64,000 nucleotides of DNA, taken from NCBI GenBank assembly GCA_958298945.1, contig OY282609.1, forward strand, positions 31,531,212 to 31,595,211, given 5' to 3'. A program made the translations under genes and the position numbers. The notes beneath the pieces were generated by a model, which was not told where the DNA came from, ran no database searches, and saw nothing but the letters and a program-made list of their open reading frames with translations. Shown here in pieces: positions 32,837 through 43,608 of the stretch. Origin of the DNA: Atherix ibis (Eukaryota; Arthropoda; Insecta; Diptera; Athericidae). Position 1 is the stretch's first letter. Each line of letters starts with the position of its first letter.

Positions 32837-33128
32837 TAACTTAGCGCGATGCCTAGAAATTTACCAGATGTATAAGCTTAAATCTGCTGTTTTTAGTCAA
32901 AAAAACATTTTCTTTCATAGAAAGCAAAAACAAATTTATTCAAGGTACTTGCCCTCACTAGCTACATATTTTTGCTATCTCTCGGGCAATTTGTGGATAC
33001 TGCGCCAAAAAAATTCCTTCTCTTTCGAGTCAAACCCCTCATCAAGCCATTTTCGGACGTGTTCGTAAGAATCGAAGTTCTGCTCAGCGAGCGCGTGGCC
33101 CATCGACGAAAACAGGTGGTATACACAT
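32837..33128 (-). mobile_element. Mos1-like mariner left-end patch with copied flank
   Basis: It carries a 28-bp flank (32836-32863) shared with 29155-29182, then the Mos1-like left end CCAGATGTATAAGCTTAAAT and about 255 bp corresponding to the transposase C-terminus. It breaks off at AAAACAGGTGGTA. The shared flank shows that this is a copied segment of a locus like that at 29.2 kb, not an independent transposition. Confidence 0.82.
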
Positions 33129-33170
33129 ATTATTTAATAGATTGCGATGAACCTTGTTGAGAACCGAATC
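33129..33170 (+). repeat. 42-bp direct repeat, right copy
   Basis: Partner of 32795-32836, starting ATTATTTAATAGATTGCGAT. It is far longer than a mariner TA duplication. Confidence 0.85.
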
Positions 33171-33314
33171 ATTTGATGATCCACAAATAGCTTAAAAGGC
33201 TACAAGGCTCTCTGTAAAAATAGTTACACTACGCGATGTTTAGGAAGATTAATTACAGTCCAAACGGTCGTCCACAATTTGCCCACGCTTTGCTATAGAA
33301 AGGTAATAGATGTA

Positions 33315-34294
33315 CAGGGTGAATTTTATGTTCCAGGTCGATTTTATTTGGCCGCCATTTTGGTTTGGATTATATTTGTCCAATTATAATAAATAATTGT
33401 TGTTGTTATGAATACGCGGAGAAAATTACGTGACTTTTTTGGTGTTAATCATATGCCGAGCAGGTCAACCATTCAGCGTGTCATGAATAATTTTGAAAAT
33501 ATGGATTCACTGGGATATAAAAGCAAGGCTGTGCGACAATTAAGCCAACGTACACCTGAAAAGACTGATGCAGTATGGCGGAGTGTTTGTTAAAAATTCT
33601 AAAAAAAAAATTTGCTTTCAATTGACACAACAGCTGCAGTAGAATGACTATGAACGGCGGTAAGATTGGAATGATCGAGTTTTACAGCTCGGTATAGATG
33701 ACCGTCAGTTCTGGCAAAAAATCATTATGAGCGACGAAGCACATTTCGACTTGGCTGGCTTTGTTAATAAGCCGAGTAGCCGCTATTGGGGCATTGAAAA
33801 CCCTCAACTGATACACCAAAGACCACTACACCCTCGAAGAGTAACTTTATGGTGCGGGATTTGGGCCGGCGGTATCATTGGACCATATTTCTTTGAGGAT
33901 GGTGGAGATAATGCCCGAATTGGATCAATTAGGCCTAGAGAACATGTGGTTCCAACCAAACGGTGCCACATCACACACAGCTCATGCTACGATGCAAATT
34001 TTGAGAGAAATTTATCCCTGACCCCCATGATTCCCTGATGTGAACCCTCCCAATTTCTTCGATGCTTAAGGACAACATTCCCTGGAAATAACACCAGACG
34101 TCTGCGAAAATATTATGAGAAATGTGTTTAAAAAAGCTCAACTTTATACATCGACCAGACTCAGACATTTAACAGACATCATATTCCTTTTAAAAGACCA
34201 TATAATTAATCAATAAAATATAAATTATAAAATTGTATATCATTTAAAAGTTATTGAAAAAAAAACTTCGACCTGGAACATAAAATGCATTCCG
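33315..34294 (+). mobile_element. DD41D (rosa-like) element, internally deleted
   Basis: The left end begins CAGGGTGAATTTTATGTTCC; the right end, inverted, CGGAATGCATTTTATGTTCC; both continue AGGTCGA. TA lies at 33313-33314 and 34295-34296. The family is recognised by its transposase, which matches the DD41D branch of the Tc1/mariner superfamily first described as rosa in tephritid flies. At 980 bp it has lost part of the N-terminal and catalytic coding region. Confidence 0.88.
33408..34180 (+). pseudogene. DD41D transposase remnant
   Basis: The N-terminal piece MNTRRKLRDFFGVNHMPSRS, then TIQRVMNNFENMDSLG, is the DNA-binding part and stops at 33591. The catalytic piece begins IIMSDEAHFDLAGFVNKPSS (first Asp) and includes GIENPQLIHQRPLHPRRVTL then WCGIWAGGIIGPYFFEDGG. 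The second Asp block (usually WFQQDGATxHTA) is damaged, reading in another frame as MWFQPNGATSHTAHA, with Asn replacing the Asp codon. A deletion removes the DWPPRSxDLTPLDFFL block. The C-terminus (TPDVCENIMRNVFKKA) lies near 34095. Inactive. Confidence 0.85.
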
Positions 34295-34718
34295 TATTAG
34301 GTAAAGATGCTACACTTTGTCTCACCTTATTCACCGCCAAAAAGCTTTGTGTTTCGAGTCCTCAATTCATCCATCAATTAAAGATCACCGCGGATAACCG
34401 CATCCAGCTTGTTTCGAGCCATTCCTGTAGATGAATACATTGGTGTTGGCCTTTTTGAATATATTAAGTATCGTGTAGGCACCGTCAACTCCGCTCCTAA
34501 CCACTGTTTCCAATTCAGGTGTGGAAGAAGGGAAATTTAAAGAAAGTCAGAATGCATATTTTTGCAAAGATCCAACGATCATTAAGGAAACGGAGGACGA
34601 ATTTCTATTTGAGTAGATGGTGGAAATATATATTTTTTTTAAATATTGTGTAAAGAATAATTTAGGAAGGAAAGTTTTTTATAGATTAGGGTTAGGGTGT
34701 GTTTATTAAGATAATATA
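34295..34718. other. unrecognised spacer
   Basis: Nothing recognised between the DD41D element and the next mariner. Confidence 0.45.
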
Positions 34719-35608
34719 CGAGGTCTGTTCAAAAAGTATCGCGAATTTTGTGTTTTTTCAAAAATTATTTATTTATTCATGAATATATATTTGTCCCCTG
34801 CAAAGTAATCCCCACCAGATATTATACACTTGTGCTAATATTTTTTCCAATCTTCGAAGCACTTCAAAAAATCATTTTTTGTGATCTTGTTCAGCACCTC
34901 CTTCGATGCCGTCTTTACCTCCTCAATCGTAGCTTAGCGTCGTCCTTCAGTCACGGGAACAAGAAAAAGTCACAGGTGGCCAGATCTGGAGAATACGGTT
35001 GCTGCGGCATTATTAGTGTGTTGTTTTTGGCCAAAAATTTGCGTACAAGCAACGATGCGTGAGCGGGGGCGTTATCATGGTGCAAAAGCAAATTTTTGTT
35101 CTTACACGAATCCGGGCGTTTCTGGCGGATTGCTTCTTGCAACTTGCGCATAACTTGCAGGTAATATTCCTTATTGACCGTTCTACCCTGTGGCAAGAAC
35201 TCATGATGCACCACGCCCCTTCAATCGAAGAAAACGGTCGTTCACATATCCCGGCACGCTTTTTGCCGTTCACATCTTCTCGGCCCTCTGAGAACATTTT
35301 GCACCACCGATAAACGTTGCTTCGGTCCAAGGTAGCTTCACCATATGCCACAGTCAACATTCGGAATGCGTCCGCACAGTTAATCTTGTTTTTCACACAA
35401 AATTTGATACAGATTCTTTGATCCATTTTTTGGAATGGCCAAAAATCGAAGACGAACCAAAACACGTGCAAGCAAAACAGTTGTCAAAAATTAACTGAAC
35501 ATTCAAAATGGCCGAACTTGTCGGCATAAGTGAGTGACATGAATACCAACATAACGAAATTCAAATATGTTTTACGATATTTTCACGATACTTTTTTGAA
35601 CAGACTCG
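34719..35608 (-). mobile_element. mariner of the GAGGTCTGTTC family with authentic 3' end
   Basis: The left end CGAGGTCTGTTCAAAAAGTA follows TA (34717-34718). The right end, inverted, is CGAGTCTGTTCAAAAAAGTA, with TA at 35609-35610. Unlike the rearranged copies at 20098, 42788 and 17352, the left 210 bp hold the normal 3' end of the element (34740-34950), and no long inverted arm is present. This is therefore the reference structure from which those copies derive. It still has internal deletions. Confidence 0.9.
34760..35471 (-). pseudogene. mariner transposase, reference copy for the long-inverted-repeat family
   Basis: The 5' coding region reads MDQRICIKFCVKNKINCADA then FRMLTVAYGEATLDRSNVYR and WCKMFSEGREDVNG, a clear first helix-turn-helix. 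A deletion removes the second helix-turn-helix and the first catalytic Asp region. Coding then continues with VVHHEFLPQGRTVNKEYYLQ, HHDNAPAHASLLVRKFLAKN (second Asp) and YSPDLATCDFFLFP (third Asp, 34 residues after the second). A damaged C-terminus lies between 34950 and 34760. Not functional. Confidence 0.88.
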
Positions 35609-35863
35609 TAAAATGGGTTTTCAACAAGTTTCAATAAGGATAGAGTTCATCGGGGAAGCCCGGTATGCTCTACTGGCTTTGAATGTTGAGTGTTTTATAA
35701 GAATTCAGTGTACACATAACCACAAGGTCTCTAGCTCATTACTCCTTAATGTAGAAAGACCACCTAGAAGAAGGGCTTTTCCTGTGAAAAATCTAGTCAA
35801 TCTTGTTCACGCTATTACTTGCAATTCTTCGTCCTGCTTATGAATATGGATACAAATAAATGA

Positions 35864-35978
35864 AGAAAGAATCTTCTGCAAAAATCCAGTTAATAAATGT
35901 ATTAAGTAAAGGCCGTCTCTAAGGTGGAAAACCTGTGCTTAGCAAAATCTAAACACAATTGGCATTGAAAAATGGAGG
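35864..35978 (+). repeat. 115-bp direct repeat, left copy
   Basis: Starts AGAAAGAATCTTCTGCAAAA and ends AATGGAGG. It matches 36234-36348 over its whole length at roughly 90 percent by eye. It stops exactly where the mariner end GAGGATTGTATGATTA begins. Confidence 0.85.
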
Positions 35979-36233
35979 ATTGTATGATTATTACCTGACC
36001 TCAGCAATAGATTGTACACATAAATATGACAAAAACAACTCTTTCGTAAATTAAAGCTTTCACAAAATTTCTAGCAACTTTTTAAGCAGCTTCGTTGTTT
36101 AGTTTGCGAGTGACAATCATTTTAAGTGAACAACTTTTGTGATTTTATAACAATCGGAAGAAACAAATAATTGTGCGTTGATAAAGTATTTTGTTTTTGA
36201 AAAGAAAGAAAACGAATTATGAGAGAAGTTTAT
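35975..36233 (+). mobile_element. 5' part of the GAGGGTTGTATG mariner, between direct repeats
   Basis: From the terminal GAGGATTGTATGATTA this matches 44797-45040, the left part of the element at 44797-45521, including AACTCTTTCGTAAATTAAA and GAAAACGAATTATGAGA. It then passes straight into the right copy of the 115-bp repeat. The 3' half of the element is absent. Confidence 0.82.
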
Positions 36234-36348
36234 AGAAAGAATCTTCTGCAAAAATCCAGTTAATAAATGTATAAGGGAAAGGCCGTCTCTAAGGTGGAAG
36301 AACTGTGCTTAGCAAAACCTAAATACAATTGGGGTTGGAAAATAGAGG
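36234..36348 (+). repeat. 115-bp direct repeat, right copy
   Basis: Partner of 35864-35978. It follows ATGAGAGAAGTTTAT without a gap, so it could instead be internal sequence of the mariner, in which case the left copy would be the tail of a second, truncated element. Confidence 0.8.
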
Positions 36349-36690
36349 AAGATAACTATCAACGTAAAATTTGACAAACTCCTCTTTATGCAGTCCAAGC
36401 CCACAACAAATTTTGTGATTTGACAAACCCACACTGCCAATGAATAAATAATAATTAATAAAAATTCGTAGTCAAGTAGGAATTAGTGCTTCATCAACAA
36501 TCTAGTATCGACTATTGACGTTATGCGAAAGAAAAATGCAAGCATCGATATTTTCCTTAGAATTTTTCGTCTCTTGTATCGGGTTTTTCAATAGAAACTT
36601 GACACTTTTGATTTTTTACTGTGAACGCCTACTTAAACCAATTAGTGCGCTGTTACTGTCATAACACTCAGTAATTTAAACATTTTTATT

Positions 36691-37745
36691 ATGCAAAAAA
36701 CTCACGAACAAAGTATGTTTACAAGTAATTTAAAATTACTACGGAAATTCCAAGTCGGTGATTGCAACTTTAAGAGCGCTTACGCCAATTTTGGGTCGTC
36801 ATTCTCGCCTCGAGTAGACAAGCAGTTTATAATTTGGTGGGGAAATTTGAGTCAACATATTCACTTTTAAATGTTCCCATGCCAGTGAGAATATTGCTGC
36901 CGTTGAAAGCGCCGAGAATATTGCTGCCGTTGAAACGTCTGTCGCAAACGCTCCCAATCAGTCGATTCCACGGCGTTCTCAGGAATTGGGCACCAGTCAA
37001 GCCACACTATGGTGTATTTTGCGAAAGAATCTTGTCCTGCACCTTTACAAGATCAAGTTAACTCAAGAACTAAAGCCACTTGACCATATGAAGCGACGCA
37101 CGTTCTCAGATTGGGCTCTAGAGAAGTTTGCCGAAAATGACGACTTTCATCGCAAAATCATCTTCAGTGATGAAACGCATTTTTGGTTGAATCGCTTCGT
37201 CAACAAACAAAACATGCGTTATTTGAGTGCTGCAAAGCCTCATATGCTTTATGAAATGCCACTTCATCTACAAAAAGTGTCTGTATGGTGCGCCGGTGGC
37301 GTTATTGGGCCATTTTTCTTCGTTGATGAAAATGTCCATCACGTTACAGTCAATGGTGAACGCTACAGAGACATGTTGCAGCGTTATTTCTTCGATCAAT
37401 TGTATAGGCTGGACATCAGTGATATGTGGTTTCAACAAGACGGTGCCACATCCCACACAGCGACAGAAACAATCGACTTATTGAAGTCCAAGTTTGGTGA
37501 ACGTGTTATATCGAGAAAAGGTCCTGTCGATTGGCCGCCGAGATCTTATGATTTAACACCTCTAGACTTTTTTCTGCAGGGCTATATTAAATCGGTGGTC
37601 TATGCCAACAAGCCGGTGACGTTAAGGGACCTAAGAGCCAACATCGCCGAGAAATAGCGGCCATTCCCGTCGAATTACGTGGCCGAGTCATCGAAAATTG
37701 GCTTCAACGAATCGACCGCTGCAAGCGTGCCCGACGAAGGGTTGG
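36691..37745 (+). pseudogene. DD41D transposase, catalytic half well preserved
   Basis: The N-terminal half is frameshifted and carries a tandem duplication (AGAATATTGCTGCCGTTGAA twice, 36889-36940). From 36986 a 223-codon frame covers TQELKPLDHMKRRTFSDWAL, then IIFSDETHFWLNRFVNKQNM (first Asp), SVWCAGGVIGPFFFVDENV, MWFQQDGATSHTATET (second Asp) and DWPPRSYDLTPLDFFLQGYI (third Asp, 41 residues after the second). That spacing defines DD41D. A TAG at 37655-37657 ends it early at ANIAEK; downstream coding toward RCKRAR is interrupted by the non-LTR insertion. Confidence 0.9.
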
Positions 37746-37749
37746 TAGA

Positions 37750-38363
37750 CCCATCGACTGATCTTAGATGTCACCAAATGGGTCACTCGCCTGCACGGGG
37801 AAGTCGGGTATTACATAACCCAACTCTTGACTGGACATGGATGCTTTCGGGCATACTTGCACAGATTCAAGAGAACAGACTCCCCAAACTGTCATTGTTT
37901 CTACGATGTGCTGGAAGATGCAGAACACGTGTTCTTCCAATGCCCATTTTACGAGGGGACACGGGCAGAACTGGAGAAAAATGTGGACCGTTCCATCTGT
38001 CCAGAAAACATAGTGGTGTGCATGCTGAAGAACCAATCGGCTTGGAACAAAGTTGCAGAGTACGCGGAATCTATCATCAAGGATCTTCCAACCACGTACG
38101 AAGAATAGGCCGCGAGGCGTCATAACATCGGGACAGCAGTAAAATATAATAAATAGTAAAATGTTATAAGAACGCCCCGGCGAAGTAGTATTTACAAAGA
38201 GTGCCGCCGGGGAACCATCGTTCCGGGAGCAAGGGTAGAGGTACAGGTTAGGTTTTGGGGAGGTAAAAATCCCGCATAACTCGTCTGACAGGTAGAAGGC
38301 CTCCCAGTCGAATACCTTTTGAAGGTTTCCCCCTCTACCTCAATAATCTAAAAAAAAAAAAAA
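37750..38363 (+). mobile_element. 5'-truncated R1/Jockey-type non-LTR retrotransposon with poly(A)
   Basis: It codes for the last part of ORF2: ILDVTKWVTRLHGEVGYYIT, then QLLTGHGCFRAYLHRFKRTD and SPNCHCFYDVLEDAEHVFFQ followed by CP, a CxC...H...C zinc-finger-like end. It stops after DLPTTYEE at 38108. A 3' UTR and a poly(A) run (38350-38363) follow. The insertion is bounded by imperfect copies of the target, AGCGTGCCCGACGAAGG... (37724-37749) and AGCGTGCTTGTGGTAGG... (38363-38385). 5' truncation, poly(A) and a target duplication of about 20-25 bp together show target-primed reverse transcription. Confidence 0.88.
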
Positions 38364-38524
38364 GCGTGCTTGTGGTAGGTGGTAGATATATGACCAAAGT
38401 CGAGTTCCATTCATAATTGCATTGATTGTACTTTAAGGCAATAATAAAAGTTTTGATATATCTTATATGCTTTGCGAGATATTTAAAAAAAAAAGTTGTC
38501 AAGTTCTTATTCAAAAACGCTTTA

Positions 38525-40029
38525 TTATAACTGCCTCTTTTGTAGTTATTACGGATCGAATCCTTTCTATAAAGTCCACATGACTACATAATTTTGAGGT
38601 CTAATACCTTCGGATGATCTTGACAGAGGTTGTATATTAATTAGACGTGTAATCCCTAAAGCCGTCTATCACCAAAAGGGGTGTATCTATTTCTTAGGTG
38701 TATTTATCTCTTCTATTTGCCCAAGTATATAAGATATGAAATCTATAAAAATAAGGACTTCTGATGAAAATATGCAATGTGCTGTCCAGTGAAGTAGGTA
38801 CCAGGAAAAATAGAAGGCAGCACCTAAACATATGAACGAGATGGCTTAATTAGTATTGGAAAGGCTCTCCTCTTTAATACTAATTTTAGTCCATTAAAAG
38901 CTTATTATTTGGAAGTCCATCTATATTGAGTGCATTGTACAACATGCAATAGAATTTACTTGGCTTCTTTTTATCTAAAATTTACTTGGCTTTAAGTCTA
39001 GGAGCAGTTGTTAGTTATGCAAATCGAAATTGATATAGAAAAAGTGGTAGCCGGTTCCAAATGCGATTGTTTAAGGATCCAATTTCGGAAATAAAATTAC
39101 CAATAAATATATACACGTATATGCAGAAAAAATTGTATAGAAGATTTTTTTTATAATGAAAATTGCTAAAGATTTGTTCTGACGAATTAGGTTCGTCCGC
39201 TTCTGACCAAAGTCAAAAGTAAACTGAAATCAGCTGTGCCGTAATTTTTACCCTTTTTGAATCTTCGTGAAATCCAATAGCTGAAAATATGCGGAATAAA
39301 TTGAGAAAATTACAGGATAAATTTAATAGGGGAAAAGTCATGCTCTAAGAACTTTGGTAGATGAAAAAAGGGGAAATTTCTCTCTCAGAAATGGAGGCAT
39401 AAGTTCTCAAAGGACGAGAGTTTCAGTGTTGAAATTTTCGAGAATTTCTCATATTCAGCATTGGAAATTCAACAATTTATTCAGCAATTTTTTGTTATGC
39501 TTTCTCTCCTTTTTAGGCATGTTTTTTTGGTTGCACTATTAATTAAGTAAAATGGAATTCAGAGAAAATGATTTGAGAATGCACATTGTGGTCGTTAAAT
39601 AAATTCTTAAAGATATAAAAATGGGGTTTGCTTCTTTTAGATTGTTTTGTTTAAGAAATTTTTTTTGAATACCCTTACTTTTAGGGTAAAATTTAAATCT
39701 TTATTTGGTGTTACTTTTTCCTACAATAAAAAGAAAAATTTCATCGCTTAATTGCAAGTAAAAATTTCTTAATCGTATTGACAAAAATCTTTAAAAAAAA
39801 ACAATATTTACAAGAATGGCGGATATTTTAGATTTTTATCGTAGCATATACATATTCACATCGTTTTAACCACCAAATTATGTTCTTTCTTTTGTAATAG
39901 AATAGAAATTTGGAAGTGGTCTAATTATTTCGTGGGAGGGGAGGGGGTGTGGTAATTGCGTTAGAAAAAAAACTGTCTATAGTCTCAGGCAGAAGTAATT
40001 TTTTTCTCGATTTGGACGTAAAAAAGTCA
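38525..40029. other. AT-rich DNA, nothing recognised
   Basis: No element ends or motifs seen. The short frame 39354-39542 is of background composition. Confidence 0.5.
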
Positions 40030-42360
40030 ATAACACCAGCCTGGCTGGCCTAGGCCCAAATTGGAGGTGATGGCATGTGTCGAGCCTATTTTTGTCGCAA
40101 AAATTTTCAACATTCCGCATCGAATTCGAGTCGTAACCCAGTGGACAGAAAAAATAACGTTTCGCGCAGTCCGACCTACTCCTAAGTTGTAAGTAAAAGC
40201 ACCAGCAAGCCTAGCTCGAACTGAAAAAATTGTCCCAGTTCTTCAACTGGATTGGTTTTCTTTTGAAGCCCTGAAAGAGTTATTTTCTAATTTGGGTTGG
40301 TTTCTAAGGTGACGGCACGTGTCAATCTAGTTTTGCGTTGAAAAGATTTTTCACGGTCATTAACTGGGTTCGCTTATTTTTTTTATTTTAAACGACCTAT
40401 TATCTTATTATCTAATAGGAGTTGTAGCCCAGTTGCGAAAATTCACGTCACATCAGTCTGACCTACTCTTTAACTTGCAAGTGAACATACACCAGTCTAG
40501 TTTGACCTGAAAAATTTGCGACCCTTCTTCAACTAAGTTTGTTTGTTTTTGAAACCCTGAAAGAGTTATTTTCTAATTGGGGTCGTGATGTAGAGGCAAA
40601 AAAAAATCATGTTGCCAGTCCAACCCAATCTTAGATAGTAGGTGAGGGCACTTGTCAAGCTTGGTTTGCGTGGAATAAATTTTTTACGGCAATTTCCCGC
40701 TTATTTTTTTAATTTTGAGCAACTTATTAATAGGAGTCGTAACCCAGTGGCGAAAATTGTCTAATAGGAGTCGTAATCCAGCTACGAAAATTCACGTCAC
40801 ATCAGTGTGACCTTCTCCTAACTTGTAAGTGAAGATACCAACCAGCCTAGTTTGAGCTGAAAAAATTGTCTCAGTTCTTTAACTTGTATTTTCTTTGCTT
40901 TTGAAGTCCTGAAAGTGGTATATTCTAATTTAGGTCGTGACCCTGCGGCAAAATAAATCATGTCGTCAGTCTAACCTAGTCTTAGATTGTAGGTGAGGCC
41001 ACGTGCCAAGTTTGGTTTTCGTTGAATAAATTTTTCACGGCAATTTCCTGCTTATTTTTTAATTTTGAGCGATCTATTATCTTATTGTCTAATGGGAGTC
41101 GTAACCCAGTGGCGCAAATTCGCATCACATTAGTCTGAACTACTCCGAAGTTGTAAGTGAAAGCGCCAGTCTAGTTCGAGCGCAAACAATTTTGTCCGTT
41201 CTTCAACTGGGTTTGTTTGTTTTTGAAGTCCTGAAAGTGTTATTTTCTAATTGTGGTTATGATTCAGTGGCAAAAAAAAACCACATCACGCTAGTCTAGT
41301 CTGACTTAGTCTCACGTTTAAACTGAAGACATGCACTAAACCTATTTTAGCTCGAAGAAATTTTTAACATTCCCCAACGGAGTTTTGTTGACTTTAAAAA
41401 TTTTGGTCAAGTAATTTTTAATTGAAATCTTTATTCAGTGGCAAAAATAATCCTGGTCTTAAATTGTAGGTAAAAGCACGTGCCAATTCTGGTCTTTGTT
41501 AAAAAATTTTTCCTGCACTATTTAAGTGGGTTTGCTTGCTGTTAAAGTTATCTTCTCTTTGAAGTTGTGACTCAGTGGCGGAAGAAAATTACGTCTCGGT
41601 AGTCGGATCTTGTCTCAAATTGTAAGTGAAGACGCGCTTTGACAACAAAAATTTTTTTACATTCCCCAACTGAGTTGTTTGACTTCAGAAGTCTAGGCCG
41701 AGGCATTTTCTAATTCGAGGATGGACTCTATTTACTTTTAAGGCCTTAATCGATTTATTTCTCCAGTTAAGGTAGAGTGAAAAAAAATCACGTCTAGTCA
41801 GTCGAACTTAGTTTTATGTTGTAAGTCAAATAATGGGCTGAGCCCGTTCTAAGCCGACATTTTTTTTTTACATTCCTTAACTGGGTTTATTTATTTTCGA
41901 GGTCTTAATCGAGTTATTTTCTTATTAAAGTCGTAATCCAGTGGCGAAAAAAATCACGGCGCTAGTCTGGTCTAGTCTTAAATTATAGGATGGAACCTGC
42001 AAATAAATTTTTAATATTCCTCAACTGAGTGTTTTCCTATTTGGGATCTTGACCTCCCAAAAATATTCTTAATCTTACATTGAAGGTAAAGGCACACGTG
42101 TCAAGCCTCTTTTATGTTGAGCAATTGGGTTTTTTCATGGTCTTCAACTGGATTGGTTTACTTTGAAGTCTTGACTGAGTCATTTTCTAGTCACACTTGG
42201 GACTCTTTACTTTTGATGCCTTTTGACTCTAACAGATTTATTATCCAATTAGGGTCGTGACCCAGTAGCAAAAAAAATACGTGTTTTTTCTACTGGGTCA
42301 CGACCCTAATTGAATAATAACATTCCTTATTTGATTTTGACCCTAATTTTCACATTCCTC
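40030..42360. repeat. diverged ~165-bp satellite, about 14 units
   Basis: A set of phrases returns in the same order: TTCAACTGGGTTTGTTTG, GTCCTGAAAGAGTTATTTTC, GTCGTGACCCAGTGGCAAAA, CGTCAGTCTGACCTAGTC, TTGTAGGTGAAGGCACGTG and TTTTTCACGGTC (each consensus-like, with many variants). The CCCAGTGGC landmark falls near 40135, 40427, 40585, 40740, 40930, 41100, 41258, 41430, 41568, 41770, 41933 and 42259. That gives most spacings of 140-200 bp, with two gaps of about twice that. Units are strongly diverged, so the array is old. No open reading frame runs through it. Confidence 0.85.
42238..42320. repeat. perfect-arm hairpin at the satellite edge
   Basis: Arms 42238-42268 and 42290-42320 are inverted copies with one mismatch in 31; the inner 22 bp (AATTAGGGTCGTGACCCAGT plus AG) match perfectly. 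The 21-base spacer itself has A-run/T-run symmetry. The arm is a satellite segment, so this is where the array is locally inverted. Confidence 0.92.
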
Positions 42361-42787
42361 ATGTGAGTTTATTTACTTTCGAAATTATTCTGTGATTAGA
42401 GGGGGTGGTACTCTGTGTCCAACTAACAAATTAGCTTTTTTGTATTGGTTGTGCTTTATCCAAGTGGTTTTGTTGACTTGTTTTTGACGAATGAAATCTC
42501 AAATTATCTCTAAGAAGCTATAATATTCGAGGAATAATCAATTTATTTTGAATAAAATTTCTTAATTTTAATAAAAATTAAATGTTCAAAAATTTCTATA
42601 GAAATCGATTTTAATCGACCTTGGTTAGTCGCTGTTGAGGCTGACAATGGCAATCTTAGTTGTGGTAAAACCTAGACTCGGGAATATTTCAGCAATGATG
42701 CTTGAAGTGACTATGAAAAAAATGGTTCTATATTGTCTGTACTTTTATCAAGTAACAATTATTTATTGCTAAACAAATTTTTTTTCA

Positions 42788-43608
42788 CTATTTCCGTGGG
42801 TTACGTATATTCGATTTTCGTTTTTTTGTGGCGTTATATTGGTACTTATGTCTTTCACTTTTGCCGACAAGTTTGGCCATTTTGATGTTCAGTTAATTTT
42901 TGACAGCTGTTTTGCTTTCACGTGTTTTGGCTTGTCTTCGAATTTTGCCCAATCTAAAAAAATGAGTCAAAGAATCTGTTTCGGGAAAAAGCAAAAGTCA
43001 CAGGGGGCCAGATCTGGGGAATACGGTGGCTGCCCCATCTTTATTTTTTTTTTGTGGCCAAAAATTTGCGCACAAGCAGCGCTGCGTGAGCAGAGGCGTT
43101 ATCATTGTGCAAAAACCAAATTTTTATTTTTCCACAAATCCGGGCGTTTCTGGCGGATTGCTTCTTATATTCCTTATTGACCGTTCTACCCTGTGGCAAG
43201 AACACATGATGCACCATGCTCCTGCAATCGAAGAAAACTGTTAGCAAAACCTTCACATTCAACCGAACTTGGCGCGCTTTTTTCGTTCTTGGCCCGTGCG
43301 GCAGCTTCCATTAGGATGATTGAGCTTTGGTTTCTACGTCATAACCATAACCCCATGATTCGTCACAAGTTATGACCCTCTGGAGCAAATTTGGGTCATC
43401 GCGGACAGAGTCCAACAGCTCCTTAGCAATGTTAATGCAATGCTGTTTTTGGTCGAAAAGCAGCTATTACTGAACATTCAAAAAGGCCGAACTTGTAGGC
43501 ATAAGTGAGAGACATGAGTACCAACATAACGCCACAAAAAAAATCTAAAATCGAATATACGTAACCCGCGAAAACTCAAAATTTGGGATACTTTTTGAAC
43601 AGACCTCG
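42788..43608 (-). mobile_element. mariner derivative with long inverted repeats, second copy
   Basis: Same architecture as 20098-20959: both sides carry the arm with GTGGCGTTATATTGGTAC and GCCGACAAGTTTGGCCATTT. The left side has the diagnostic junction (GAATCTGTTTCGGGAAAAAG). The right end is complete (CTTTTTGAACAGACCTCG, then TA at 43609-43610). The left end lacks the outermost ~20 bp, GAGGTCTGTTCAAAAAG. The right arm is shortened by a deletion. Confidence 0.88.
43010..43470 (-). pseudogene. transposase core of the second long-inverted-repeat copy
   Basis: On the minus strand one can read FDQKQHCINIAKELLDSVRD then DPNLLQRVIT, a damaged first-Asp region, VKVLLTVFFDCRSMVHHVFL then PQGRTVNKEYKKQSARNARI and FLHNDNASAHAALLVRKFLA (second Asp). 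The third-Asp block is disrupted by a T-run (43046-43056). Frameshifts and the missing N- and C-termini make it inactive. Confidence 0.82.

Larger units (their letters stand above)
36579..38522 (+). mobile_element. DD41D element carrying a nested non-LTR insertion
   Basis: The left end GGGTTTTTCAATAGAAACTT (36581 on) pairs with the inverted right end GCGTTTTTGAATAAGAACTT. TA lies at 36577-36578 and 38523-38524. Without the retrotransposon insertion (about 37750-38363 plus its target duplication) the element is about 1.3 kb, a full-length size. Its 3' tail, with the inverted repeat, resumes after the insertion. Confidence 0.88.

Noticed and set aside
34686..34697. Telomere-like TTAGGGTTAGGG
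   Set aside because: Only two units, and insects generally use TTAGG; chance is sufficient.
36986..37657. Functional DD41D transposase
   Set aside because: The 223-codon frame lacks the N-terminal DNA-binding half, which is frameshifted, and ends at a premature TAG.
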